NCBI GenBank assembly: GCA_013397865.1
Contig: VZTI01003405.1
Location: 250,360 to 314,359 of the forward strand
Direction of reading: 5' to 3'
Length of the DNA: 64,000 nucleotides
DNA from: Struthidea cinerea
Taxonomy: Eukaryota > Chordata > Aves > Passeriformes > Corcoracidae
The notes beneath the pieces were generated by a model. The model saw nothing but the letters and a program-made list of their open reading frames with translations. It was not told where the DNA came from and did no database searches. Below are positions 63,401 to 64,000 of this stretch, piece after piece; positions within the stretch are counted from its first letter, which is position 1, and the number at the start of each line of letters is the position of its first letter. The position numbers were made by a program, and so were the translations under genes.

Positions 63401-64000
63401 AGGTGTGGGATTCTGTGGTGTGCTGGCAGCAGGGGCTGCGAGCGAGAGGCTGAGCTGAGCAGATGCCCTTGGCGCTGGCTGGCTGGCTGGCTGCCCGGCG
63501 CTCAGGAGGAGCAGCAGTTGAGGGCCATTATCCCGCAGTGGATCTGAGCAGCAGAAACTCCTTTGCAGCCGCAGAGGCCTCGTGCCGAGGAGCCGAGGCC
63601 GCGGGGAGGATGGGAGCGAGCGGGCCACCCGCGGGCCCTGCCTGCCTTCTCGCTGCCTGGCGGTGCCAGATGCAGGGCTCGGACAGGACTTAGCTTTCCC
63701 CGAGAGTTGTGCCGTGTGTAAAACGCCTGTGGGGTTTTATCTTTGTGTGCGCAGTGTCAGCCCCGAGCAAGTCTCTGGGGAGGAGGAGGCGNNAGGCGGC
63801 GGCTGGCCCGAAACAGGTTTACCATTGACTCAGAGGCCGTCCACAGCAGCAGCCCCGAGAAAGAGCCCGCGCAGGGAGGGGACACTGACCGCTGGGTCGA
63901 GGAGCAGTTCGACCTGGCGCAGTACGAGGAGCAGGAGGACATCAAGGAGACCGACATCCTGAGCGACGACGACGACTTCTGCGAGGCGGCGCGCGGGGCG
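9019..64000 (+). CDS. TIAM1: TIAM1, RAC1 guanine nucleotide exchange factor (24 exons, partial at both ends)
   Basis: TIAM1 is a multidomain RhoGEF that exchanges GDP for GTP on RAC1 at membranes and cell junctions. The exons listed separately add up to about 3.59 kb of coding sequence, roughly 1,190 codons, in the TIAM1 order: pre-PH serine-rich segment, PHn, coiled coil with Ex region, RBD, PDZ, acidic linker, DH, PHc and acidic tail. Every intron has GT donor and AG acceptor, and all exon phases are compatible. Signature stretches such as NSIVQAVPEHPKKDFVF in PHn, [13 protein letters not shown] in DH and IYEDWDPFRFRHMIP in PHc match TIAM1; the RBD and PDZ also fit TIAM1 better than its paralogue TIAM2. 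The N-terminal exon with the Met-Gly-Asn start is outside the window, as is the stop codon. The only break in frame is at the two N bases at 63792-63793. Confidence 0.97.
9467..11394 (+). other. Intron
   Basis: Phase 1 intron inside the PHn domain. The open frame running from the exon to 10035 is read-through, not conserved TIAM1 sequence. A purine-rich stretch lies at about 10300-10450. Nothing else recognised. Confidence 0.85.
11395..11567 (+). CDS. TIAM1: TIAM1 exon: core of the N-terminal PH domain
   Basis: Encodes the middle of PHn, from CTLFFYETDGRSGIDHNSI through the VPEHPKKDFVFCLSNS strand region to GDAFLFQ. The acceptor is ttgtctcttgcag and the donor gttgga; 173 bases plus the one carried over give 58 codons, ending in phase 0. 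The sequence is almost identical to mammalian TIAM1 as I know it, which makes this one of the most secure assignments in the window. PHn binds phosphoinositides and, together with the next two exons, forms the PHn-CC-Ex unit. Confidence 0.97.
12771..13135 (-). mobile_element. CR1 LINE fragment
   Basis: Reverse orientation with gaatcacagagccacacaat at the 3' terminus and the typical gcctggccttggacacttcc, agggaacaattccttcccag and aggtcaccccaaagc words. Confidence 0.92.
14655..14795 (-). mobile_element. CR1 LINE fragment, degraded
   Basis: Reverse orientation; starts near ggtttgggctggaagggacc and ends after aacctggccttggacacttc. The 3' terminal motif is eroded. Confidence 0.85.
15402..15626 (+). 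CDS. TIAM1: TIAM1 exon: end of PHn and coiled coil
   Basis: The 75 codons start with TCSQTELENWITAIHSACA, the C-terminal helix of PHn, and continue into a charged heptad-like helix (LLKTEIKKLEQKIDMDEKM) followed by SVTDSKKKKTILDQ. The acceptor has a good pyrimidine tract (ctcccgtttccctctgtgcag) and the donor is gtaaac; both ends are phase 0. In TIAM1 the coiled coil packs onto PHn and forms the surface bound by scaffolds such as Par3 and JIP2-type partners. Known function comes from the mammalian protein; only the helix and sequence match are seen here. Confidence 0.97.
15627..16946 (+). other. Intron
   Basis: Phase 0 intron with no repeat or additional exon that I could recognise. The 3' end has a pyrimidine-rich tract (about 16899-16925), then a CpG-containing stretch before the acceptor at 16946. 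Confidence 0.85.
16947..17132 (+). CDS. TIAM1: TIAM1 exon: Ex region after the coiled coil
   Basis: These 62 codons (IFVWEQNLEQFQMDLF to GIFSVSSFHAL) encode the helical extension that closes the PHn-CC-Ex module. The stretch CYLASLQGGELPNPK is conserved in both TIAM paralogues, while RLLAFASRPTKVAMGRLGIF is the TIAM1 version. The acceptor is acgcag, with the main pyrimidine tract lying unusually far upstream (ending near 16925), and the donor is gtgagt. Both ends are phase 0. Confidence 0.97.
17133..19524 (+). other. Intron
   Basis: Phase 0 intron. Contains a plus-oriented CR1 end (18094-18278). No other feature was recognised. Confidence 0.85.
18094..18278 (+). mobile_element. CR1 LINE fragment
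   Basis: Plus orientation, ending tcattctgtgattccatgac. Has the same internal shortening (gaagggaatttgcccagagc) as the copy at 424-619. Confidence 0.9.
19525..19671 (+). CDS. TIAM1: TIAM1 exon: basic, serine-rich linker
   Basis: The 49 codons encode a strongly basic and serine-rich stretch (RRRTQAMSRSASKRRS, then FSSLWGLDTTSKKKQGRP and SINQ). It links the Ex region to the RBD and carries several RxxS-type candidate kinase or 14-3-3 sites, which I infer from the motifs only. Acceptor gcattgacag, donor gtaagc, phase 0 at both ends. The match to TIAM1 is nearly complete. Confidence 0.96.
19672..22043 (+). other. Intron
   Basis: Phase 0 intron. No repeat, RNA gene or further exon recognised; only scattered short open frames. 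Confidence 0.85.
22044..22118 (+). CDS. TIAM1: TIAM1 exon: 25-codon pre-RBD linker
   Basis: A small exon encoding VFGEGVDSVKKSLEGIFDD then TVPDGK. The acceptor is ctctgttgttcctcag and the donor gtaaaa; it is 75 bases long and phase 0 at both ends, so skipping it would keep the frame. The sequence is specific to TIAM1; TIAM2 differs completely here. It sits just before the Ras-binding domain. Confidence 0.95.
22119..22578 (+). other. Intron
   Basis: Short phase 0 intron of 460 bases with nothing recognisable except a normal 3' end (gtctgtttag). Confidence 0.9.
22579..22749 (+). CDS. TIAM1: TIAM1 exon: first part of the Ras-binding domain
   Basis: The 57 codons start REKEVALSSVHQHNPDCDIW and run through WFCLPNNQPALTVIRPGDTS to LEMICK. 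This is the ubiquitin-like Ras-binding domain, through which TIAM1 is coupled to activated Ras. Acceptor tttgtctgtttag, donor gtaaac, phase 0. Compared with the mammalian protein as I recall it, only conservative changes are visible. A 324-codon open frame on the opposite strand overlaps this exon but is a shadow. Confidence 0.97.
24604..24643 (+). mobile_element. Very short CR1 3' end
   Basis: Only the terminal part is left: ggtcccttccaacct followed by gctgtgattctgtgat. Confidence 0.75.
26065..26525 (-). mobile_element. CR1 LINE fragment of a second subfamily
   Basis: Reverse orientation. Begins cacagaaccacagagtcctt and contains gggcactccaaacctccctg and ccctttccatggggaaattc, a body different from that of the 12771 copy but shared with 51026. 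Long open frames here are by-products of its GC-rich sequence. Confidence 0.88.
28110..28214 (+). CDS. TIAM1: TIAM1 exon: second part of the Ras-binding domain
   Basis: The 35 codons (THQLDHAAHYVRLKFLID followed by NQIQFYVPKPEEEIYEL) complete the RBD fold. The acceptor is ctctctgtctcttgcag and the donor gtaatg; both ends are phase 0. The sequence matches TIAM1 and clearly not TIAM2. Confidence 0.96.
28215..30251 (+). other. Intron
   Basis: Phase 0 AT-rich intron with no recognised repeat except a short CAA run (28970-28983). Confidence 0.85.
30252..30333 (+). CDS. TIAM1: TIAM1 exon: RBD-PDZ junction
   Basis: The exon encodes LYKEIEICQKITQHIQMEKS then DASSDIY plus the first base of a glycine codon. 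The acceptor is tttcctctattcag, the donor gtgagt, and the exon ends in phase 1. The last residues form the first strand of the PDZ domain; the Tyr-Gly that ends here and the Phe-Ser-Leu that opens the next exon together make the carboxylate-binding loop. Confidence 0.95.
31744..31800 (-). mobile_element. Possible CR1 tail fragment
   Basis: The words gtttgggctggacagggcct and ttaaagatcaccttgttcca resemble the CR1 3' end in reverse. It is short and diverged. Confidence 0.5.
32771..33215 (-). mobile_element. CR1 LINE fragment
   Basis: Reverse orientation; starts aaatcacagaatcccagaag and extends through agggaacaattccttcccaa, cctgtcactccaggcccttg and ttgtctcagcctttccttgt. One of the longer copies here. 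Confidence 0.92.
33621..33637 (+). repeat. Poly-T tract in AT-rich sequence
   Basis: A run of 17 T followed by further T/A-rich sequence to about 33655. There is no adjacent retroposed body that I recognise. Confidence 0.9.
34663..34749 (+). CDS. TIAM1: TIAM1 exon: PDZ domain, first half
   Basis: Encodes FSLSAVEEEGIHRLYVNSV then KETGLAFKK, with partial glycine codons at both ends. The GFSL carboxylate-binding loop is intact, so the domain should still bind C-terminal peptides; in mammals partners include syndecan-1 and CADM1-type adhesion receptors. Acceptor gtgtctccccag, donor gtaaaa, phase 1 at both ends and 87 bases long, so exon skipping would keep the frame but destroy the PDZ pocket. 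Confidence 0.96.
34750..37215 (+). other. Intron
   Basis: Phase 1 intron within the PDZ domain. I recognised no repeats, RNA genes or exons. Confidence 0.85.
37216..37440 (+). CDS. TIAM1: TIAM1 exon: PDZ domain, second half, and Pro-rich linker
   Basis: Starts LKAGDEVVEINQRAAEELD and continues through the helix ALLKDALVQP to LTVRTHPEPEEG, finishing the PDZ fold. It then enters a proline- and glutamate-rich linker (QPPPRRPENPSEPGDS). Acceptor tgtgtcacag, donor gtactg, phase 1 at both ends. This exon is markedly GC-rich and is the part of the protein that differs most from the mammalian sequence as I remember it, including several changes in the PDZ helix that lines the ligand groove. The Leu-Lys pair of that helix is retained. 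Confidence 0.95.
37768..38200 (+). mobile_element. CR1 LINE fragment
   Basis: Plus orientation. Starts tgcagtttggggcaccacaa, includes gtccaaaggaggg-like sequence, aggggcagctctgatctctg and ggttggactgg-like words, and ends with gtggctctgtgattc. Confidence 0.9.
40247..40262 (+). repeat. Poly-T tract
   Basis: A run of 16 T in the intron downstream of the PDZ exons. Confidence 0.9.
42046..42120 (+). repeat. 22-bp AT-rich minisatellite, about 3.4 copies
   Basis: Unit aataaatatataaatagtaa plus two bases, repeated with one or two differences per copy. Consists almost only of A and T. Confidence 0.93.
43926..44029 (+). CDS. TIAM1: TIAM1 exon: acidic linker between PDZ and DH
   Basis: After completing a glycine codon, the exon encodes HSLCSDPDSSAEAAPEEAE then AQDLESSDEADKMSK, a serine- and glutamate-rich linker that is probably disordered. 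The acceptor is gtcgctctcggcag and the donor gtgagg; it ends in phase 0. It precedes the 8-kb intron that contains the predicted internal promoter. The final Met-Ser-Lys differs from the mammalian residues as I know them. Confidence 0.95.
44955..45066 (+). repeat. 56-bp tandem duplication
   Basis: Two adjacent 56-bp copies, each beginning atttcttcttcagt and ending aactgtaa, with a handful of differences. Each copy begins with a splice-acceptor-like pyrimidine-cag sequence. Confidence 0.92.
46517..46538 (+). repeat. CTC microsatellite
   Basis: About seven CTC units with one extra base. Confidence 0.9.
47740..48222 (+). promoter_or_regulatory. TIAM1: CpG-rich internal promoter / 5' leader for a short TIAM1 transcript (predicted)
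   Basis: This is the clearest CpG-dense block in the introns: CG dinucleotides are frequent from about 47740 to 48350 and scarce on both sides. Birds, like mammals, use such CpG islands as promoters. It ends at the ATG of the predicted alternative first exon. Weak TATA-like AT stretches (ttttaag near 47790) are present but not convincing, so initiation would probably be dispersed. A short tandem repeat of a 15-base GC-rich unit lies at about 47970-48001. Two upstream ATGs (48019, 48032) exist; the first closes after two codons, the second overlaps the main start. A second possible GT donor (gcg|gtgagc) occurs near 48023. Confidence 0.6.
48223..48309 (+). CDS. TIAM1: Predicted alternative first coding exon of a short, DH-PH-only TIAM1
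   Basis: An ATG with G at -3 (ccggccatgt) opens 29 codons, MSALWRGSRKLRGESAGRD then GDSLYRMLYL, ending at a good donor (ctg|gtgagc). The exon ends in phase 0, and the next TIAM1 exon (52110) enters in phase 0, so the product would read through into STEQVAAFC and on to the DH domain. The encoded start is basic and has no glycine at position 2, so it could not be N-myristoylated like full-length TIAM1. It would lack PHn-CC-Ex, RBD and PDZ, resembling the short DH-PH form known for TIAM2. I infer this from sequence only; I do not know whether an orthologous exon is annotated. The alternative is a chance open frame in a CpG island. Confidence 0.62.
51026..51240 (-). mobile_element. CR1 LINE fragment
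   Basis: Reverse orientation, beginning ttcacagaatgacagaatta and sharing gggcactccaaacctccctg and ccctttccatggggaaattc with the 26065 copy, after which similarity stops. Confidence 0.9.
52110..52289 (+). CDS. TIAM1: TIAM1 exon: linker and first helix of the DH domain
   Basis: The 60 codons begin STEQVAAFCRSLHEMNPSD, then CSAPPQDCAGPQL, and enter the DH domain at MRQLTDADKLRKVICELLET to ERTYVK. The LLETERTYVK helix is conserved region 1, which contributes the glutamate that contacts the RAC1 switch region. Acceptor ctcccttctctccaaag, donor gtaagg, phase 0. This is the exon to which the predicted alternative first exon would splice. Confidence 0.97.
52290..52702 (+). other. Intron
   Basis: Short phase 0 intron of 413 bases; no internal feature recognised. 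Confidence 0.9.
52703..52771 (+). CDS. TIAM1: TIAM1 exon: DH domain, 23 codons
   Basis: Encodes DLNCLMERYLKPLQKETFL then TPDE, completing the first DH helix. The acceptor ctgaatttgtag is short, the donor is gtatgt, and both ends are phase 0. The following intron is only 292 bases and carries a poly-T/C tract. Confidence 0.97.
53064..53189 (+). CDS. TIAM1: TIAM1 exon: DH domain, 42 codons
   Basis: Encodes LDVLFGNLTEMVAFQVEFL, then KTLEDGVRLVPDLEKLEKV and EQFK. This is the second helical portion of the DH domain. Acceptor follows a long T/C tract (tcccttttattag), donor gtagta, phase 0. An alanine (MVAFQ) stands where the mammalian protein has glutamate as I recall. Confidence 0.97.
53840..53897 (+). 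repeat. AAT microsatellite
   Basis: Interrupted (AAT)n run; the last part is an uninterrupted stretch of about eight units. Confidence 0.95.
54678..55095 (-). mobile_element. CR1 LINE fragment
   Basis: Reverse orientation, starting atcatggagtcacagaatgc, with the gccttggacacttccaggga, agggaacaattccttcctaa and cactccagccccttgtaaag words. A small stretch usual near the 3' end (the reverse complement of the cccctgccatgggcaggg region) is missing. Confidence 0.92.
55244..55352 (+). CDS. TIAM1: TIAM1 exon: DH domain, KVLFSLGGSFLYYADRFKLY segment
   Basis: Encodes the conserved helix KVLFSLGGSFLYYADRFKLY followed by SAFCASHTKVPKVLVK and one extra base. Acceptor ccctttaatcccag, donor gtaaga, leaving phase 1. 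The sequence is nearly invariant in TIAM1 and is part of the core DH helical bundle. Confidence 0.97.
55353..57672 (+). other. Intron
   Basis: Phase 1 intron. Contains a plus-oriented CR1 (57100-57425) and T/G-rich stretches near 56170-56240. No exon recognised. Confidence 0.87.
57100..57425 (+). mobile_element. CR1 LINE fragment
   Basis: Plus orientation; aggggcagctctgatctctg with a small duplication of the ctctgat unit, then ggtgctgggcactgcccagg and tggggcccttccc, ending near aattctgtcatgg. Same subfamily as 37768-38200. Confidence 0.9.
57673..57852 (+). CDS. TIAM1: TIAM1 exon: catalytic DH helix (conserved region 3)
   Basis: Encodes KTDTAFKAFLDAQNPRRQHS, then [20 protein letters not shown] and LKELFALTDVDSEEHYHLD. 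The [19 protein letters not shown] helix is the signature of DH domains and contacts RAC1 switch regions; the Lys of LIKP is present. Acceptor tgaatcttgcag, donor gtaagg, phase 1 at both ends. The next intron is only 120 bases and has a CT run as its pyrimidine tract. Confidence 0.98.
57973..58091 (+). CDS. TIAM1: TIAM1 exon: last DH helix
   Basis: After completing a valine codon the exon encodes AIKTMNKVASHINEMQKIHE, then EYGAVFDQLIAEQTGEKKE. The Asn in HINEMQKI is the residue at the RAC1 magnesium and nucleotide interface in this family. Acceptor ctctctctcttccag, donor gtaaca, ending phase 0. Confidence 0.98.
58092..58862 (+). other. Intron
   Basis: Phase 0 intron of 771 bases. The 3' end is U/G-rich (tgcatgtgttggtgttggcag) rather than pyrimidine-rich. 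An additional acceptor-like cag at 58714 opens a frame that does not match the following exon. Confidence 0.88.
58863..58971 (+). CDS. TIAM1: TIAM1 exon: start of the C-terminal PH domain
   Basis: Encodes VADLSMGDLLLHNTVIWLNP, then PASLGKWKKEPELAAF, plus one base. This is the first part of PHc, which packs on the DH domain and binds phosphoinositides. Acceptor ttggcag has a weak pyrimidine tract; donor gtttgt is also non-optimal, leaving phase 1. The protein match nevertheless leaves no doubt that it is coding. Confidence 0.96.
59205..59690 (+). mobile_element. CR1 LINE fragment with internal minisatellite
   Basis: Plus orientation. Starts around gaggagaggcagtgggagct, has gacaggatgaggggcaatgg, gtgatctccagaggtccctt and ends ggattctgggattctgtgac. 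A 21-bp unit is repeated four times inside it (59285-59368). Confidence 0.9.
59285..59368 (+). repeat. 21-bp minisatellite, four copies
   Basis: Four tandem copies of a unit reading tccacacagatgtcccctca plus one base; copies 3 and 4 have cccacacaaatg instead. It lies inside a CR1 copy at the position where CR1 normally has a single similar segment. Confidence 0.93.
59709..59767 (+). CDS. TIAM1: TIAM1 exon: PHc, 20 codons
   Basis: A 59-base exon encoding FKTAVVLVYKDGSKQKKKL after completing a valine codon. Acceptor actttctcctccag, donor gtaagt; it leaves phase 0. The basic KQKKK loop is in the phosphoinositide-facing part of the PHc domain. The acceptor is directly downstream of a CR1 3' end. 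Confidence 0.96.
59768..60579 (+). other. Intron
   Basis: Phase 0 intron of 812 bases; no repeat or additional exon recognised. Confidence 0.88.
60580..60682 (+). CDS. TIAM1: TIAM1 exon: PHc, IYEDWDPFRFRHMIP segment
   Basis: Encodes GGSHRASIYEDWDPFRFRHM, then IPLEALQVRALASA and one base. Acceptor aatccttccag, donor gtaatg, phase 0 to phase 1. The first codon is GGA (glycine), where I recall valine in mammals, so there appears to be a one-base substitution at the exon boundary; the splice site itself is normal. Confidence 0.96.
60811..60898 (+). CDS. TIAM1: TIAM1 exon: PHc, 29 codons
   Basis: Encodes DAETNSVCEIVHVKSESEGR then PERTFHLCC, ending with two bases (AG) of a serine codon finished by the next exon. 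Acceptor gttttccctttag, donor gtaagt. The preceding intron is 128 bases. Confidence 0.97.
60899..61722 (+). other. Intron
   Basis: Phase 2 intron of 824 bases, no internal feature recognised. Confidence 0.88.
61723..61895 (+). CDS. TIAM1: TIAM1 exon: C-terminal helix of PHc and following basic segment
   Basis: Encodes SPEHRKDFLKAVHSILRDKH, the PHc C-terminal helix, then RRQLLKTESLPSSQQYVPFG and GKRLCALKGARPAMNRA plus one base of a valine codon. Acceptor cacctctttttcag, donor gtactg. Entry phase 2, exit phase 1. The stretch after the helix is strongly conserved in TIAM1 although it lies outside the folded PH domain. Confidence 0.97.
61896..63754 (+). other. Intron with CpG-rich 3' part
   Basis: Phase 1 intron of 1.86 kb. 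The first 1.5 kb shows nothing recognisable. From about 63400 to 63700 it becomes GC- and CpG-rich, with a short GGCT run near 63477 and an open frame of 77 codons (63463-63693) that stops before the acceptor and does not resemble TIAM1. Confidence 0.8.
63755..64000 (+). CDS. TIAM1: TIAM1 last visible exon: C-terminal acidic tail, frame broken by two N bases
   Basis: After the acceptor (ttatctttgtgtgcgcag) the exon reads VSAPSKSLGRRRR, then hits NN at 63792-63793. Downstream, in a frame shifted by one base, it continues RRLARNRFTIDSEAVHSSSP and then EKEPAQGGDTDRWVEEQFD and LAQYEEQEDIKETDILSDDD up to the window edge. Both halves match the TIAM1 tail, including the Arg run, the NRFTIDS motif and the acidic DILSDDD. 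The frame change is therefore almost certainly a gap-size artefact in a GC-rich Arg-codon run, not a real mutation. The stop codon is beyond the window. Confidence 0.93.
63792..63793. other. Two unresolved bases (N) in the coding sequence
   Basis: The two N bases sit in a run of AGG/CGG arginine codons. Four bases (cgnn) stand where a multiple of three is needed to keep the TIAM1 frame, so the true gap is not exactly two bases. Confidence 0.97.

Noticed and set aside
1..64000. tRNA, rRNA, CRISPR array, operon or bacterial element
   Set aside because: None seen; the window is a spliced vertebrate gene with CR1-type repeats.

Overview
This window is vertebrate, very probably avian, nuclear DNA. 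It carries many CR1 retrotransposon 3' ends in both orientations (recognisable by the repeated terminal octamer-like ATTCTGTG motif), has short introns, GC-rich coding exons with CpG-rich patches, and no bacterial gene organisation. I cannot name the species. Almost the entire window is one gene on the + strand: TIAM1, the RAC1-specific guanine nucleotide exchange factor. I recognised 24 coding exons by protein similarity to TIAM1 rather than to TIAM2, and every junction has AG acceptor / GT donor and a phase compatible with the next exon. The first part of the protein (the large exon with the N-myristoylation start) lies upstream of base 1, and the last exon runs off the right edge, so the gene is partial at both ends.

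Layout: 1-9018 is intron. 9019-9466, 11395-11567 and 15402-15626 encode the Ser-rich pre-PH segment, the N-terminal PH domain and the start of the coiled coil. 16947-19671 encodes the coiled-coil/Ex extension and a basic serine-rich stretch. 22044-28214 encodes the Ras-binding domain. 30252-37440 encodes the PDZ domain. 37216-44029 also encodes an acidic linker. 52110-58091 encodes the catalytic DH domain. 58863-61895 encodes the C-terminal PH domain. 63755-64000 encodes the acidic C-terminal tail, interrupted by two N bases that break the frame. In the protein, PHn-CC-Ex binds membranes and scaffolds, RBD binds activated Ras, PDZ binds adhesion-receptor C-termini, and DH-PH loads RAC1 with GTP.

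The most interesting item is in the 8-kb intron between the PDZ-DH linker and the DH domain. A compact CpG-rich block (about 47740-48350) holds an ATG in good context followed by 29 codons and a consensus GT donor. These codons end in exactly the phase needed to join the first DH exon. This looks like an internal promoter and alternative first exon for a short TIAM1 made of DH-PH plus C-tail, without the myristoyl start, PHn-CC-Ex, RBD or PDZ.

The rest is intron with about 14 CR1 fragments, some microsatellites, two local minisatellites (one formed inside a CR1 copy) and two simple tandem duplications. No tRNA, rRNA, CRISPR or second protein-coding gene was found. All coordinates were read by eye; splice sites are predictions.
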